DNA from: an uncultured Lachnospiraceae bacterium
GTDB taxonomy: Bacteria; Bacillota; Clostridia; Lachnospirales; Lachnospiraceae
Length of the DNA: 64,000 nucleotides
Direction of reading: 5' to 3'
Assembly: GCA_947628705.1 (NCBI GenBank)
Contig: CANRAZ010000004.1
Span: 1-64,000, forward strand
Below are positions 31,937 through 41,036 of the stretch, piece by piece (the first letter of the stretch is position 1; the number at the start of each line of letters is the position of its first letter). The notes under the pieces are model-generated. The model saw only the letters and a list, made by a program, of their open reading frames with translations. It ran no database searches and was not told where the DNA came from. Position numbers and translations under genes: made by a program.

Positions 31937-34900
31937 ATGAGCAGGGTCAGAAGAATTTACGTTGAAAAGAAAAAGCCTTATGCGGTGCGCGCCAAAGAGC
32001 TTTTGGAAGAAATTTCGGGTTATCTTGGAATAAAAACGCTTAAAGGAGTGCGTGTTTTTGTAAGGTACGATGTTGAAAACGTTGATGAGGAAACCTATAA
32101 AAAGGCGGTAACAGCCGTGTTTTCCGAACCGCCTGTCGACGATGTTTACGAGGAAAGGCTTTTGCTTGACGGCAAAGAAGATTACAGAATATTTTCGGTT
32201 GCCTATCTTCCCGGACAGTTTGACCAGAGGGCGGATTCCGCAGAACAGTGCGTGCAGCTCTTAAATGAGAGCGTTAAGCCGGTTATCCGTTCTGCGACGA
32301 CCTATGTCCTTGAGGGAAGCATCAGCGATGCAGAGTTTGAAGCAATAAAATCCTACTGTATCAACCCTGTGGATTCTTCGCTCACCGACGAAGAAAAGCC
32401 TGACACTCTTCTTCAGGAGTTTGAAGCGCCTGCCGATGTGGCGGTTCTAAACGGTTTTACTGACATGGAAGCCCCAAAATTTAAAGAGCTTTACGATTCG
32501 CTCAGCCTTGCAATGACCTTCAGGGATTTTGAATTTATAAAGGAACATTTTAAAAAAGAGGAAAAGAGAGACCCTTCCATGACGGAAATCAGGGTTCTTG
32601 ACACTTACTGGTCCGACCACTGCCGTCACACGACCTTTAGTACGGAGCTTACCGAGGTGGACTTTGAGGACGGCTATTACCGTAAGCCGATAGAAGATGC
32701 CTTTAATCAGTATAAGGCGGACAGAGCGGTTCTTTACAAGGGCAGAGACGATAAGTTTATCTGCCTTATGGATCTGGCAATAATGGGAATGAAAAAGCTG
32801 CGTGCCGAGGGAAAGCTTGAGGATATGGAGGTTTCCGACGAAATCAACGCATGCTCCGTAATCGTTCCTGTGGAGATTGAAAAGGACGGAGAAACGTTTA
32901 CGGAGGAATGGCTTATCTTCTTTAAGAACGAGACCCACAACCATCCGACTGAAATTGAGCCTTTCGGCGGCGCTGCGACCTGTCTGGGAGGCGCAATCCG
33001 CGATCCGCTTTCAGGCAGAGGTTATGTATATCAGGCAATGAGGGTTACAGGCGCAGCTGACCCGACGGCGTCTCTTGAGCAGACGCTTGAAGGAAAGCTT
33101 CCTCAGAGAAAGCTTACGACGGGCGCTGCAAAGGGCTACAGCTCCTACGGCAACCAGATAGGTCTTGCAACGGGACTTGTAGACGAAATCTATCATCCTG
33201 ACTATGTTGCCAAGAGAATGGAAATAGGTGCGGTAATGGGAGCCGCTCCGAGGAAAAACGTTATCAGGGAAAATTCGGATCCGGGTGACATAATAATTCT
33301 TATGGGAGGACGTACCGGACGTGACGGCTGCGGCGGCGCCACAGGCTCGTCCAAAAAGCACACTACCGCATCGCTCACCACCTGCGGAGCAGAGGTTCAG
33401 AAGGGCAATCCTCCGACGGAGCGTAAGCTGCAAAGGCTTTTCCGCAGACCTGAGGTAAGCCACCTCATAAAGAAGTGTAATGACTTCGGCGCAGGCGGCG
33501 TGTCAGTTGCAATCGGCGAGCTTGCCGCAGGGCTTATGATAGATTTGGACAAGGTCCCTAAGAAGTATGCAGGACTTGACGGAACAGAGCTTGCAATCTC
33601 CGAATCCCAGGAGAGAATGGCAGTCGTTGTAGATGCAAAGGACGTTCAGGCAATGCTTGACTTTGCAGAGGAAGAAAATCTTGAGGCAGTTCCTGTTGCA
33701 GAGGTGACAAAAGAGCCGAGACTTGTGATGAAGTGGAGAGACAAGGTTATCGTCAACATAAGCAGAGCTTTTCTTGATACCAACGGCGCACATCAGGAGA
33801 CAACCGCAGTGGTTGAAATGCCTGACGAGAACAAAAATTACTTTAAAACGGGTGCGGATTATATTGCAGAAGAGACAAAGAAAACTGTCGGAACCGAAAA
33901 GGTCAGCGAGCTTGCAAAAAAGGATACTCCTGAAAACAGGATGAAGGCTTGGAAATCGCTTCTTTCAGACCTTAATGTCTGCGGTAAGAAGGGTCTTGTC
34001 GAAATGTTTGACTCATCCATCGGAGCCGCAACCGTAACAATGCCTTACGGAGGAAAATATCAGCTTACGCCTGTACAGACGATGATTGCAAAGCTTCCGA
34101 TGTCGGAAGGAAACAGCGACGTCTGCACGATGATGAGCTACGGCTACGACCCATTCCTTTCGAGCTGGAGCCCGTACCACGGAGCGGTTTATGCGGTTAT
34201 GGAGTCCGTTGCAAAGATAACGGCCGCAGGCGGCGACTATAAGAAGATAAGATTTACTTTCCAGGAGTATTTCAAGAGGCTTGGCAATGACCCTAAGAGA
34301 TGGGGATGCCCTCTTGCGGCGCTTCTAGGAGCCTACAGCGCACAGATCAATCTCGGACTTCCGAGCATAGGAGGAAAGGACAGCATGTCCGGCTCCTTCA
34401 ATGACATTGATGTTCCGCCTACTTTGGTCTCCTTTGCGGTTAACGTTGCAAGGACCTCAGATGTGGTGACTCCCGAACTTAAAGCTACTGATTCCGTGCT
34501 TGTTCTGTTTACCATGCCGACAGATGACTATGACCTTCCGGTTTATGCTTCTGCAATGAAAATGTATGACGGAATAAAGAAGCTTGCTTCAGAGAAAAAA
34601 TTGCTTTCGATGTACGCTATTGGAAGTAAGGGAATTCTTGAAGCCGTTTCAAAGATGGCATTCGGAAACAAGACAGGCGTTAAGCTTGACGGCGGCATAA
34701 CATTAAAAGAAGCCGTTGCCCCTCTTTATGGTTCAGTCATAGCAGAGGTTAGCAAGGAGGACGCTGATGCGATACTTGCAGAGAGCGGCTTTGCAAAGAG
34801 GGTCGGTGTTACAACAGCTGACGGAATGTTTGCTTGGGGAGAGGGTACGGACGAAGTAAAGCTTTCGGCTGACGAAGCGATTGCTTTATGGATGAGGCCT

Positions 34901-35812
34901 CTCGAAAAGGTCTTCCCAACACGTTCGGGAATGCAGTCTCAGACAATTAAGGAAAAAATACCTGAAATTCTCTTCGATTCAGGAAGTATTTACGTTGCTA
35001 AAAACAGGGTCGCAAGGCCTAAGGTATTTATACCGGTATTTCCGGGAACAAACTGCGAATATGATTCCGCAAAGGCGTTTGAGCGTGCAGGCGCAGAGGT
35101 TAATACGGTTGTATTTAAAAACATGAACGAGACAAACATAAGAGACTCTGTTGACGCTTTTGAAAAAGCCATAAATGAAGCGCAGATCATAATGTTCCCT
35201 GGCGGCTTCTCGGCAGGTGACGAGCCGGACGGTTCGGGAAAGTTTATCGCAACGGCTTTCCAGAATCCTAGACTGTCCGAGGCTGTAAACGACCTGCTTA
35301 AAAACAGGGACGGACTTGCTCTCGGAATATGCAACGGCTTCCAGGCATTGATTAAACTCGGACTTGTGCCTTACGGCGAGGTAACGGCTCTTAAGGAGGA
35401 CAGTCCGACGCTTGCAATGAACAATATCGGACGTCATGTCAGCAAGTCGGTTTATACCAAGGTCGTCACAAACAAGAGTCCTTGGCTTATGGAAGCAAAG
35501 CTTGGAGGAGTGTATGCAATACCGGCGTCTCACGGCGAGGGACGTTTCGTTGCAAACAGCGAGTGGCTTGAAAAGCTTAAAGCAAACGGACAGATCGCAA
35601 CCCAGTATGTCGACGCTTGCGGAAACCCTACAATGGACGAGGATTACAATGTAAACGGCTCCTATTGGGCAATTGAAGGCATCACGTCTCCTGACGGAAG
35701 GGTGCTTGGAAAAATGGCACATTCGGAAAGACGCGGCGATGGTGTTGCGGTTAATATATATGCAGACCAGAACCAGCGAATCTTTGAGTCCGGCGTTAAA
35801 TATTTCAGGTAG
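31937..35812 (+). CDS. purL: Phosphoribosylformylglycinamidine synthase, large single-chain form
   Basis: A 1291-residue enzyme of step four of purine synthesis: FGAR plus glutamine and ATP gives FGAM. The N-terminal PurS-like part is followed by two AIR-synthase-like halves (DTYWSDHCRHTTFSTE, NETHNHPTEIEPFGGAATC, GGAIRDPLSGRG; second half GGKDSMSGSF). A C-terminal class I glutaminase carries GICNGFQAL with the catalytic Cys and SHGEGRFV with the His. Because the glutaminase is fused, separate PurQ and PurS are not needed. ATG 31937 follows AAGGAG; a frame from 31901 lacks a site. The length is near the usual 1260-1300. It stands alone, away from a pur operon. Confidence 0.97.
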   Translation: MSRVRRIYVEKKKPYAVRAKELLEEISGYLGIKTLKGVRVFVRYDVENVDEETYKKAVTAVFSEPPVDDVYEERLLLDGKEDYRIFSVAYLPGQFDQRADSAEQCVQLLNESVKPVIRSATTYVLEGSISDAEFEAIKSYCINPVDSSLTDEEKPDTLLQEFEAPADVAVLNGFTDMEAPKFKELYDSLSLAMTFRDFEFIKEHFKKEEKRDPSMTEIRVLDTYWSDHCRHTTFSTELTEVDFEDGYYRKPIEDAFNQYKADRAVLYKGRDDKFICLMDLAIMGMKKLRAEGKLEDMEVSDEINACSVIVPVEIEKDGETFTEEWLIFFKNETHNHPTEIEPFGGAATCLGGAIRDPLSGRGYVYQAMRVTGAADPTASLEQTLEGKLPQRKLTTGAAKGYSSYGNQIGLATGLVDEIYHPDYVAKRMEIGAVMGAAPRKNVIRENSDPGDIIILMGGRTGRDGCGGATGSSKKHTTASLTTCGAEVQKGNPPTERKLQRLFRRPEVSHLIKKCNDFGAGGVSVAIGELAAGLMIDLDKVPKKYAGLDGTELAISESQERMAVVVDAKDVQAMLDFAEEENLEAVPVAEVTKEPRLVMKWRDKVIVNISRAFLDTNGAHQETTAVVEMPDENKNYFKTGADYIAEETKKTVGTEKVSELAKKDTPENRMKAWKSLLSDLNVCGKKGLVEMFDSSIGAATVTMPYGGKYQLTPVQTMIAKLPMSEGNSDVCTMMSYGYDPFLSSWSPYHGAVYAVMESVAKITAAGGDYKKIRFTFQEYFKRLGNDPKRWGCPLAALLGAYSAQINLGLPSIGGKDSMSGSFNDIDVPPTLVSFAVNVARTSDVVTPELKATDSVLVLFTMPTDDYDLPVYASAMKMYDGIKKLASEKKLLSMYAIGSKGILEAVSKMAFGNKTGVKLDGGITLKEAVAPLYGSVIAEVSKEDADAILAESGFAKRVGVTTADGMFAWGEGTDEVKLSADEAIALWMRPLEKVFPTRSGMQSQTIKEKIPEILFDSGSIYVAKNRVARPKVFIPVFPGTNCEYDSAKAFERAGAEVNTVVFKNMNETNIRDSVDAFEKAINEAQIIMFPGGFSAGDEPDGSGKFIATAFQNPRLSEAVNDLLKNRDGLALGICNGFQALIKLGLVPYGEVTALKEDSPTLAMNNIGRHVSKSVYTKVVTNKSPWLMEAKLGGVYAIPASHGEGRFVANSEWLEKLKANGQIATQYVDACGNPTMDEDYNVNGSYWAIEGITSPDGRVLGKMAHSERRGDGVAVNIYADQNQRIFESGVKYFR

Positions 35813-35825
35813 ATTTTGCCTCATT

Positions 35826-35852
35826 GCTGCTGCGGCATGAGCCGGCAGCAGC
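35826..35852. other. Strong hairpin after purL, without U tract
   Basis: GCTGCTGCGGC and its near-perfect complement surround a 4-base ATGA loop, with one extra G bulged. No T run follows, so it could be an attenuated or Rho-linked end or a stability element rather than an intrinsic terminator. Confidence 0.4.
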
Positions 35853-35938
35853 GTGTCGGATATTTCGTGCGTTGAAGGGCTCATTGCTTAAAATGCAGAA
35901 AATAAGCTGAAGCGATTTAAGATAAACGGCGGTATTTT

Positions 35939-36886
35939 ATGGAAGAAACAGAAAAAAAACTGATTTCCGTCGTTGTACCGTGCTACAACGAGGAAGCAGT
36001 GCTCATGCAATTTTATGACGAGTGCATAAGCTCCATTGACGAGCTTTCAGGCGAACTGGATTATGAGATCGTTTTCATAGACGACGGTTCGTCGGATAAA
36101 ACACTTGACATAATGCGCGAGCTTTCTAAAATTGATGTAAACGTAAAATATATTTCCTTTTCAAGAAATTTCGGGAAAGAGGCAGGCATCTTTGCAGGAC
36201 TGTCCCATGCAAAAGGGGACTATGTCGTTTTAATGGACGCCGACCTTCAGCATCCGCCCAAATACATTCCGAGAATGTATGACGCGATAAAAGAGAGCGG
36301 CTGCGACAGCGTCGGAATGCGCCGCATAAGACGCAGCAAAAAAGGGAGAGTGCGTTCCTTTTTTTCAAGACGTTTTTTCAGACTGATGTCAAAGCTGGGC
36401 AACACGGATTTGCCGGAGGGAGCAACGGATTTCAGGCTTATGACAAGAGCCTTTGTTGACAGCGTCCTTTCTATGAGCGAATACAACCGATTTACCAAAG
36501 GCATCTTTAACTGGGTGGGATATAAAACACAGTGGCTCCCGTATCCGGACACCGAAAGAGCAGGCGGCAAGACCAAATGGTCCTTCTGGAGCCTGCTGAG
36601 CTATTCGGTAGAAGGAATGGTAGCGTTTTCAACTAAGCCGCTTGCCATTGCGTCAGTGCTTGGAATAGTCATTTGCTTTATTGCGTTTGTAATGACTGCC
36701 GTTGTAGTGCTTAAAACGCTGATATGGGGTGAGCCCGTGGCAGGATTTCCTACTCTTATAACTGTAATACTTATGATGGGAGGCTTGCAGCTGCTTGTTA
36801 TGGGGATACTGGGACAGTATTTTGCAAAAGCGTATCTTGAAATAAAAAACCGTCCTATTTATATAGCTAAGGAGAAGAATGTGTAA
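35939..36886 (+). CDS. Family 2 glycosyltransferase with two membrane segments (GtrB/DPM1-like)
   Basis: A 315-residue membrane-bound GT2 enzyme. It starts with SVVVPCYNEEAVLMQFYDEC, has FIDDGSSDKT and VVLMDADLQHPP (the D-x-D type metal site), and ends with two hydrophobic segments (LAIASVLGIVICFIAFVMTA, VILMMGGLQLLVMGILGQYF) and YLEIKNRPIYI. This is the polyprenyl-phosphate glycosyltransferase layout, in which a sugar is attached to undecaprenyl phosphate for decoration of the cell envelope. ATG 35939 lacks a strong site. The 3' end overlaps the helicase gene by 8 bases, which suggests cotranscription. The sugar is not known. Confidence 0.93.
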   Translation: MEETEKKLISVVVPCYNEEAVLMQFYDECISSIDELSGELDYEIVFIDDGSSDKTLDIMRELSKIDVNVKYISFSRNFGKEAGIFAGLSHAKGDYVVLMDADLQHPPKYIPRMYDAIKESGCDSVGMRRIRRSKKGRVRSFFSRRFFRLMSKLGNTDLPEGATDFRLMTRAFVDSVLSMSEYNRFTKGIFNWVGYKTQWLPYPDTERAGGKTKWSFWSLLSYSVEGMVAFSTKPLAIASVLGIVICFIAFVMTAVVVLKTLIWGEPVAGFPTLITVILMMGGLQLLVMGILGQYFAKAYLEIKNRPIYIAKEKNV

Positions 36887-39512
36887 TTCGGAATGTTACA
36901 GCGCCAAACTGTCGGTAAGGGAATTTGTTGAATTTATGTGCCGCAACGGGAACATAGACAACCGTGGCAGGGCTGTCGATGTGTGGGCTATGAATGAGGG
37001 GACGAGACTTCATTCTAAAATTCAGAGCAGACAGCCTGAATTTTATAAAAAGGAAGTAGTTTTAAGTCGGGAAACAGTTGTCGAATATGAGGGCGAGAAT
37101 TTTTCAGTGGCGCTTGATGGGCGCGCAGACGGAGTCATTGTTTTTTCCAATCCTGCGGAAAATTTCGAAATGGATAATACTATCATTGCAATGTTTGAGC
37201 CAGATGTATTCATTGATGAAATAAAATGCATGTATACCGATGTAGATGACTTCGCTGAACCGGAACTTCTTCATATGGCGCAGGCAAAATGTTATGCATG
37301 GTTTCTTGCAAATGACATGGATTTGGAAAAAATTGGAATACAGATAACCTACTGTCAGCTTGAAACTGAAAAAATCAGATATTTTACGGAAGAATTTACA
37401 AAAGAAGAGCTTGAAGGCTGGTTCATGGAGCTGATATTCGGCTATGTAAAATGGCTTCACTGGGAGAAACACCACATACTTGAAAGGGACGCTTCAATAA
37501 AGAAACTGGAATTTCCCTTTGATTACAGGGAAGGGCAGCGTGACTTGGTAAAAAATGTTTATCTGACGATGCTCAGAAGCCGCAAGATTTATATCGAGGC
37601 TCCAACCGGTGTCGGGAAGACGATTTCCACGCTTTTCCCTGCCGTAAAGGGAATGGGAGAGGGACTGGCAAGGAAAATTTTTTATACCACTGCAAGAACC
37701 ACGCAGCGGGCGGCTGCAGAGGAAGCCGTCAATGTGATGAGAAAAAAAGGACTTTTTCTGCTTTCCGTGACGGTGACTGCAAAGGAAAAACTTTGTATTC
37801 TGGAAAAATGCGACTGCAATCCGCTTTCATGTCCGAGAGCAAGAGGACATGAGGACAGGGTAAACGATGCAGTCTTTGACCTCATAAGCCATGAGAGAAG
37901 CATAGACAGGGATACAATTCTGGAATATGCAGGCAAGCATCAGGTCTGCCCTTTTGAATTCTGCCTTGATGCAGCCATATGGTGCGATGCGGTAATATGC
38001 GATTACAATTACTGCTTTGCGCCTGATGTGTATTTCAGAAGGTTTTTCAGTGAAGTCAATATCGGAGAGTATTTTCTTCTTGTAGATGAAGCCCACAACC
38101 TTGTGGACAGGGCGCGTGAGATGTATTCAGCCGAGCTTTCCAAGGAAAAGCTGCTTGAAATAAGAAAGAAAATAAAAGGCAGGGAGGACATCTCCAAATT
38201 AATAAACAGGCTTAACAGGGCAATGCTTGCTCTTAAAAAGGAGTGCACCGAGGAAATGACGGTGCTTGATGAAGACAGGCTTGGCCAGTTTTTTAAATAT
38301 GTTAATGAACTCCAAGGAAAGCTCAGTACGTATGTGACAGACAGAAAAACAGAGCTTCCGGAAGGGGTGCTTGATTTTTACTTTGACGTGCGGTATTTCG
38401 TGATGACTATGGCAGAACTGGACAGTCATTACTCAATCACTGCAAACGTGCCTGAACGCGAAAAGAACGAGGTTGTCATTAAGCTTAACTGCATGAATCC
38501 AAGGATAAGGATTAGGGACTTTTTAAAATTTCACAGAAGCTCAGTATTTTTTTCCGCAACCCTGCTTCCGGTTAAATACTACATGGAGCAGCTTGCGGCA
38601 GAGCCCGATGATTATGCGGTATATGCGCCTTCGCCCTTTGACCCGCACAACAGGAAAATACTGATTGCAAGCGATGTGTCCGCAAGGTATACGAGACGGA
38701 ATGAGACAGAGTACAGAAGGTTTGCTTCATATATATCAGCTTTTATAAATTCTAAGCTTGGGAATTACATGGTGTTCTTCCCCTCTTACAAGGTTATGAA
38801 TGAGGTTTACGAGGTCTTTACCGAAAACCTGACTAAGACAGAAAGTAGAGGCTTGATTGAGGAAAATAATGAGAAAAGCGCTGAAATCGATTCAGATAAA
38901 TTTGCAGAGCTTCATGCTGATAGGCAGAAAATAGAACCGTTGGAAATACAGCTGCCGGAAACCGAACCGCTGGAAACCGAACGTCTGAAAAGAGAATCTC
39001 TTAAAACAGACCTGTTGAAAACGGAGTTTGAGGATTTTTGCGTTGTAAGGCAAAGCTCGCTTATGACAGAGGCCGCAAGGGAAGCATTTCTTGCCGAATT
39101 TACGGATAACCCCGAAAAAACCAAGGTTGGATTTTGTGTTATGGGAGGAATCTTTTCGGAGGGAATAGATTTGAAGGCAGACCGCCTTATCGGGGTGGCG
39201 ATTGTCGGAACAGGGCTTCCGATGGTCTGTGCAGAAAGAGAGCTTTTTAGAAATTATTATGATGAAGCCGATGGAAAAGGCTTTGAAACGGCCTACCTGT
39301 TTCCCGGAATGAGCAAGGTTCTGCAGGCAGGCGGCAGGGTGATAAGAACATCTGAGGATGTGGGAGCGGTACTTTTATTGGATGACCGTTTTCAGACGCA
39401 GCAGTACAGATCTCTATTCCCTTACGAGTGGAGAGGGTATAAAATAACAAATATTAAAAGAGTCTCAGAAGACCTTAAGAGCTTCTGGGAGGAAAAGGCA
39501 AGGAGGCAGTAA
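36879..39512 (+). CDS. DinG/XPD-type ATP-dependent DNA helicase with nuclease-like N-terminus
   Basis: An 877-residue superfamily 2 helicase. Residues 1-215 look like a PD-(D/E)xK nuclease domain (IDEIKCMYTD, then HMAQAKCYAWFL). Then come Walker A EAPTGVGKT (about 240), four cysteines of a Fe-S cluster (CILEKCDCNPLSC..., 305-362), LLVDEAHNLVDRA (about 402) and the C-terminal helicase motifs (GGIFSEGIDLKADRLIG, QAGGRVIRTSEDVG). An acidic/leucine-rich insertion at residues 657-717 has repeats of E-P/R-L-E/K-T/x units, not seen in usual DinG proteins. ATG 36879 follows AAGGAG and overlaps the glycosyltransferase gene. It likely acts in DNA repair or R-loop and G-quadruplex processing. Confidence 0.92.
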   Translation: MCNSECYSAKLSVREFVEFMCRNGNIDNRGRAVDVWAMNEGTRLHSKIQSRQPEFYKKEVVLSRETVVEYEGENFSVALDGRADGVIVFSNPAENFEMDNTIIAMFEPDVFIDEIKCMYTDVDDFAEPELLHMAQAKCYAWFLANDMDLEKIGIQITYCQLETEKIRYFTEEFTKEELEGWFMELIFGYVKWLHWEKHHILERDASIKKLEFPFDYREGQRDLVKNVYLTMLRSRKIYIEAPTGVGKTISTLFPAVKGMGEGLARKIFYTTARTTQRAAAEEAVNVMRKKGLFLLSVTVTAKEKLCILEKCDCNPLSCPRARGHEDRVNDAVFDLISHERSIDRDTILEYAGKHQVCPFEFCLDAAIWCDAVICDYNYCFAPDVYFRRFFSEVNIGEYFLLVDEAHNLVDRAREMYSAELSKEKLLEIRKKIKGREDISKLINRLNRAMLALKKECTEEMTVLDEDRLGQFFKYVNELQGKLSTYVTDRKTELPEGVLDFYFDVRYFVMTMAELDSHYSITANVPEREKNEVVIKLNCMNPRIRIRDFLKFHRSSVFFSATLLPVKYYMEQLAAEPDDYAVYAPSPFDPHNRKILIASDVSARYTRRNETEYRRFASYISAFINSKLGNYMVFFPSYKVMNEVYEVFTENLTKTESRGLIEENNEKSAEIDSDKFAELHADRQKIEPLEIQLPETEPLETERLKRESLKTDLLKTEFEDFCVVRQSSLMTEAAREAFLAEFTDNPEKTKVGFCVMGGIFSEGIDLKADRLIGVAIVGTGLPMVCAERELFRNYYDEADGKGFETAYLFPGMSKVLQAGGRVIRTSEDVGAVLLLDDRFQTQQYRSLFPYEWRGYKITNIKRVSEDLKSFWEEKARRQ

Positions 39513-39827
39513 ATGGCTGGTTATGACGAAAAAATTAATGACGATGACAAGATGACACTGTATCTTGATGATGGGACAGAGCTGATGTGTGATGTTATTG
39601 GCATCTTTGATGACGGAGAGAGGGAGTATATTGCGCTTTTCCCTGAAAATGGGGACGACGATACGGACATATACCTCTACAGATTCATCATGGAGGACGA
39701 AGAGGATTTTGACAACATAAAGCTTGAAAACATTGAGTCCGATGAGGAATTTGAGCGTGCGTCGGCTGCGTTTGACGAATATATGGAGCAGATGGAGCTG
39801 ATTGACGATGAAGAAGATGAGGGTTAA
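39513..39827 (+). CDS. DUF1292 family protein
   Basis: A 104-residue, very acidic protein of the DUF1292 family, common in Firmicutes. The core is MTLYLDDGTELMCDVIGIFD, REYIALFPENG and DIYLYRF, followed by an acidic tail (DEEDFDNIKLENIESDEEFE). It starts immediately after the helicase stop, with AAGGAGG before it. A copy of its tail region lies at 42139-42259, 2.4 kb downstream, indicating that the gene's 3' end has been rebuilt by the AT-rich insert that follows. Function unknown. Confidence 0.9.
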   Translation: MAGYDEKINDDDKMTLYLDDGTELMCDVIGIFDDGEREYIALFPENGDDDTDIYLYRFIMEDEEDFDNIKLENIESDEEFERASAAFDEYMEQMELIDDEEDEG

Positions 39828-39916
39828 ACTTTGTATACATAAACTTTTTAAAGGTAATGAAGAAACGTTAAAACAAATGTTTTATTGAGCAAGTACAAGA
39901 AAGGAGGGTGAAACTG

Positions 39917-40873
39917 ATGAGATCTATGGTAATTGGCTGCGGAAGATGGGGAACATTCATTGCATGGTATTTAAATTATGTTAAACAAGAGGTGATTTTG
40001 TATGGCAGGAAAGACTCAAAAAATATGCAGCAGTTACTACAAAATAGGAAAAACGAATATTTAAAAATACCCCAAAATGTAGCGCTGTCAAATGAATTGA
40101 GTGATGTTGATAATGTGGATGTTATATTTATTTCTGTTAATGCACAAGGATTAGAAAAGCTATGTCAGGAATTGAACCGGTTTGATTTATCTGGCAAGAT
40201 TATTGTATTGTGTATGAAGGGGATAGAAGCCTCATCAGGAAGAAGATTATCCGAGATTGTAGAAGCTGTTCTTGGAGAAAATATGCATATATGCGTGTGG
40301 CTTGGCCCTGGTCATGTTCAGGAATATGTGCGAGGTATTCCTAATTGCATGGTAATAGATTCAAAAAACAATGAAATTAAAGAGAAACTGATTAATGAAC
40401 TCTCAAGCGATTTGATTAGGTTTTATTACGGGGAGGATTTGATTGGAAATGAAATAGGCGCTGCCACCAAGAATGTGATTGGAATAGCAGCCGGAATGTT
40501 AGACGGGCTGGGTTATACGGCACTGAAAGGGGCGTTAATATCCAGAGGTGCAAGAGAAGTTTCAAGAATGATAGATGTGATGGGAGGCAGGTCGGAAAGT
40601 GCTTACGGATTGTGTCATTTAGGTGATTATGAGGCAACCGTTTTTTCGAAATACAGCCACAACCGAATATATGGTGAGGATTATGTTATGGGTAAAAGGG
40701 CAGCTAAATTAGCCGAAGGAGTTGAAACAGTTAAGGCAATTCATCTTTTAGCCATCAAGCATAACATAGAGATGCCGATATGTAATACCGTATACAGTAT
40801 ATTATATGAAAATGCAGAACCAAAGAAAAAATTATTTGAATTGTTTGATAGAAGTTTGAAAAAGGAATTTTGA
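39917..40873 (+). CDS. GpsA-like NAD(P)-dependent dehydrogenase
   Basis: A 318-residue oxidoreductase of the glycerol-3-phosphate dehydrogenase family. It has the Rossmann motif VIGCGRWGTFIAWYL and a second dinucleotide segment (VIFISVNAQGLEKL). The family 'GPxHAEE' is reduced to GPGHVQE. The catalytic lysine lies in ATKNVIGIAAGMLDGLG, and the C-terminal LGDYEATVFSKYSHNRIYG matches the family pattern. ATG 39917 is chosen because AGGAGGG lies 8 bases upstream, whereas GTG 39908 overlaps the ribosome binding site. Composition is clearly more AT-rich than the flanking core genes. It is probably acquired with the gene at 41037. It may be a paralog acting on a different hydroxy-phosphate substrate; true GpsA function is not certain. 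Confidence 0.85.
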   Translation: MRSMVIGCGRWGTFIAWYLNYVKQEVILYGRKDSKNMQQLLQNRKNEYLKIPQNVALSNELSDVDNVDVIFISVNAQGLEKLCQELNRFDLSGKIIVLCMKGIEASSGRRLSEIVEAVLGENMHICVWLGPGHVQEYVRGIPNCMVIDSKNNEIKEKLINELSSDLIRFYYGEDLIGNEIGAATKNVIGIAAGMLDGLGYTALKGALISRGAREVSRMIDVMGGRSESAYGLCHLGDYEATVFSKYSHNRIYGEDYVMGKRAAKLAEGVETVKAIHLLAIKHNIEMPICNTVYSILYENAEPKKKLFELFDRSLKKEF

Positions 40874-40959
40874 TGGCAAGCATATATCGAGCAGAGTGGA
40901 TAAAATATTATTTTGATAATATTAAATGTATTGCAATTAAATCATGCCTTTTGATCTAA
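40873..40959 (+). pseudogene. Remnant of a third coupled gene after the GpsA-like gene
   Basis: The GpsA-like stop overlaps an ATG as TGATG, the classic arrangement for coupled translation. The open frame then runs only 28 codons before TAA. It is AT-rich and does not resemble any family. The arrangement suggests that a third gene of the insert was truncated here, but the overlap could be chance. Confidence 0.3.
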
Positions 40960-41036
40960 GTAATAGATGCTTGCAGGTAGAGACCAAATTGCTTTACGGC
41001 ATTTTTATAAATTAGTTAATTGCATGGAGGAAAACA

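Noticed and set aside
31837..31990. Possible short upstream ORF in the purL leader
   Set aside because: Starts without a ribosome binding site and runs through the purL start; no sign of selection visible.
34979..35884. 301-codon minus-strand frame opposite the purL end
   Set aside because: Shadow of purL, whose glutaminase motifs are unmistakable on the plus strand.
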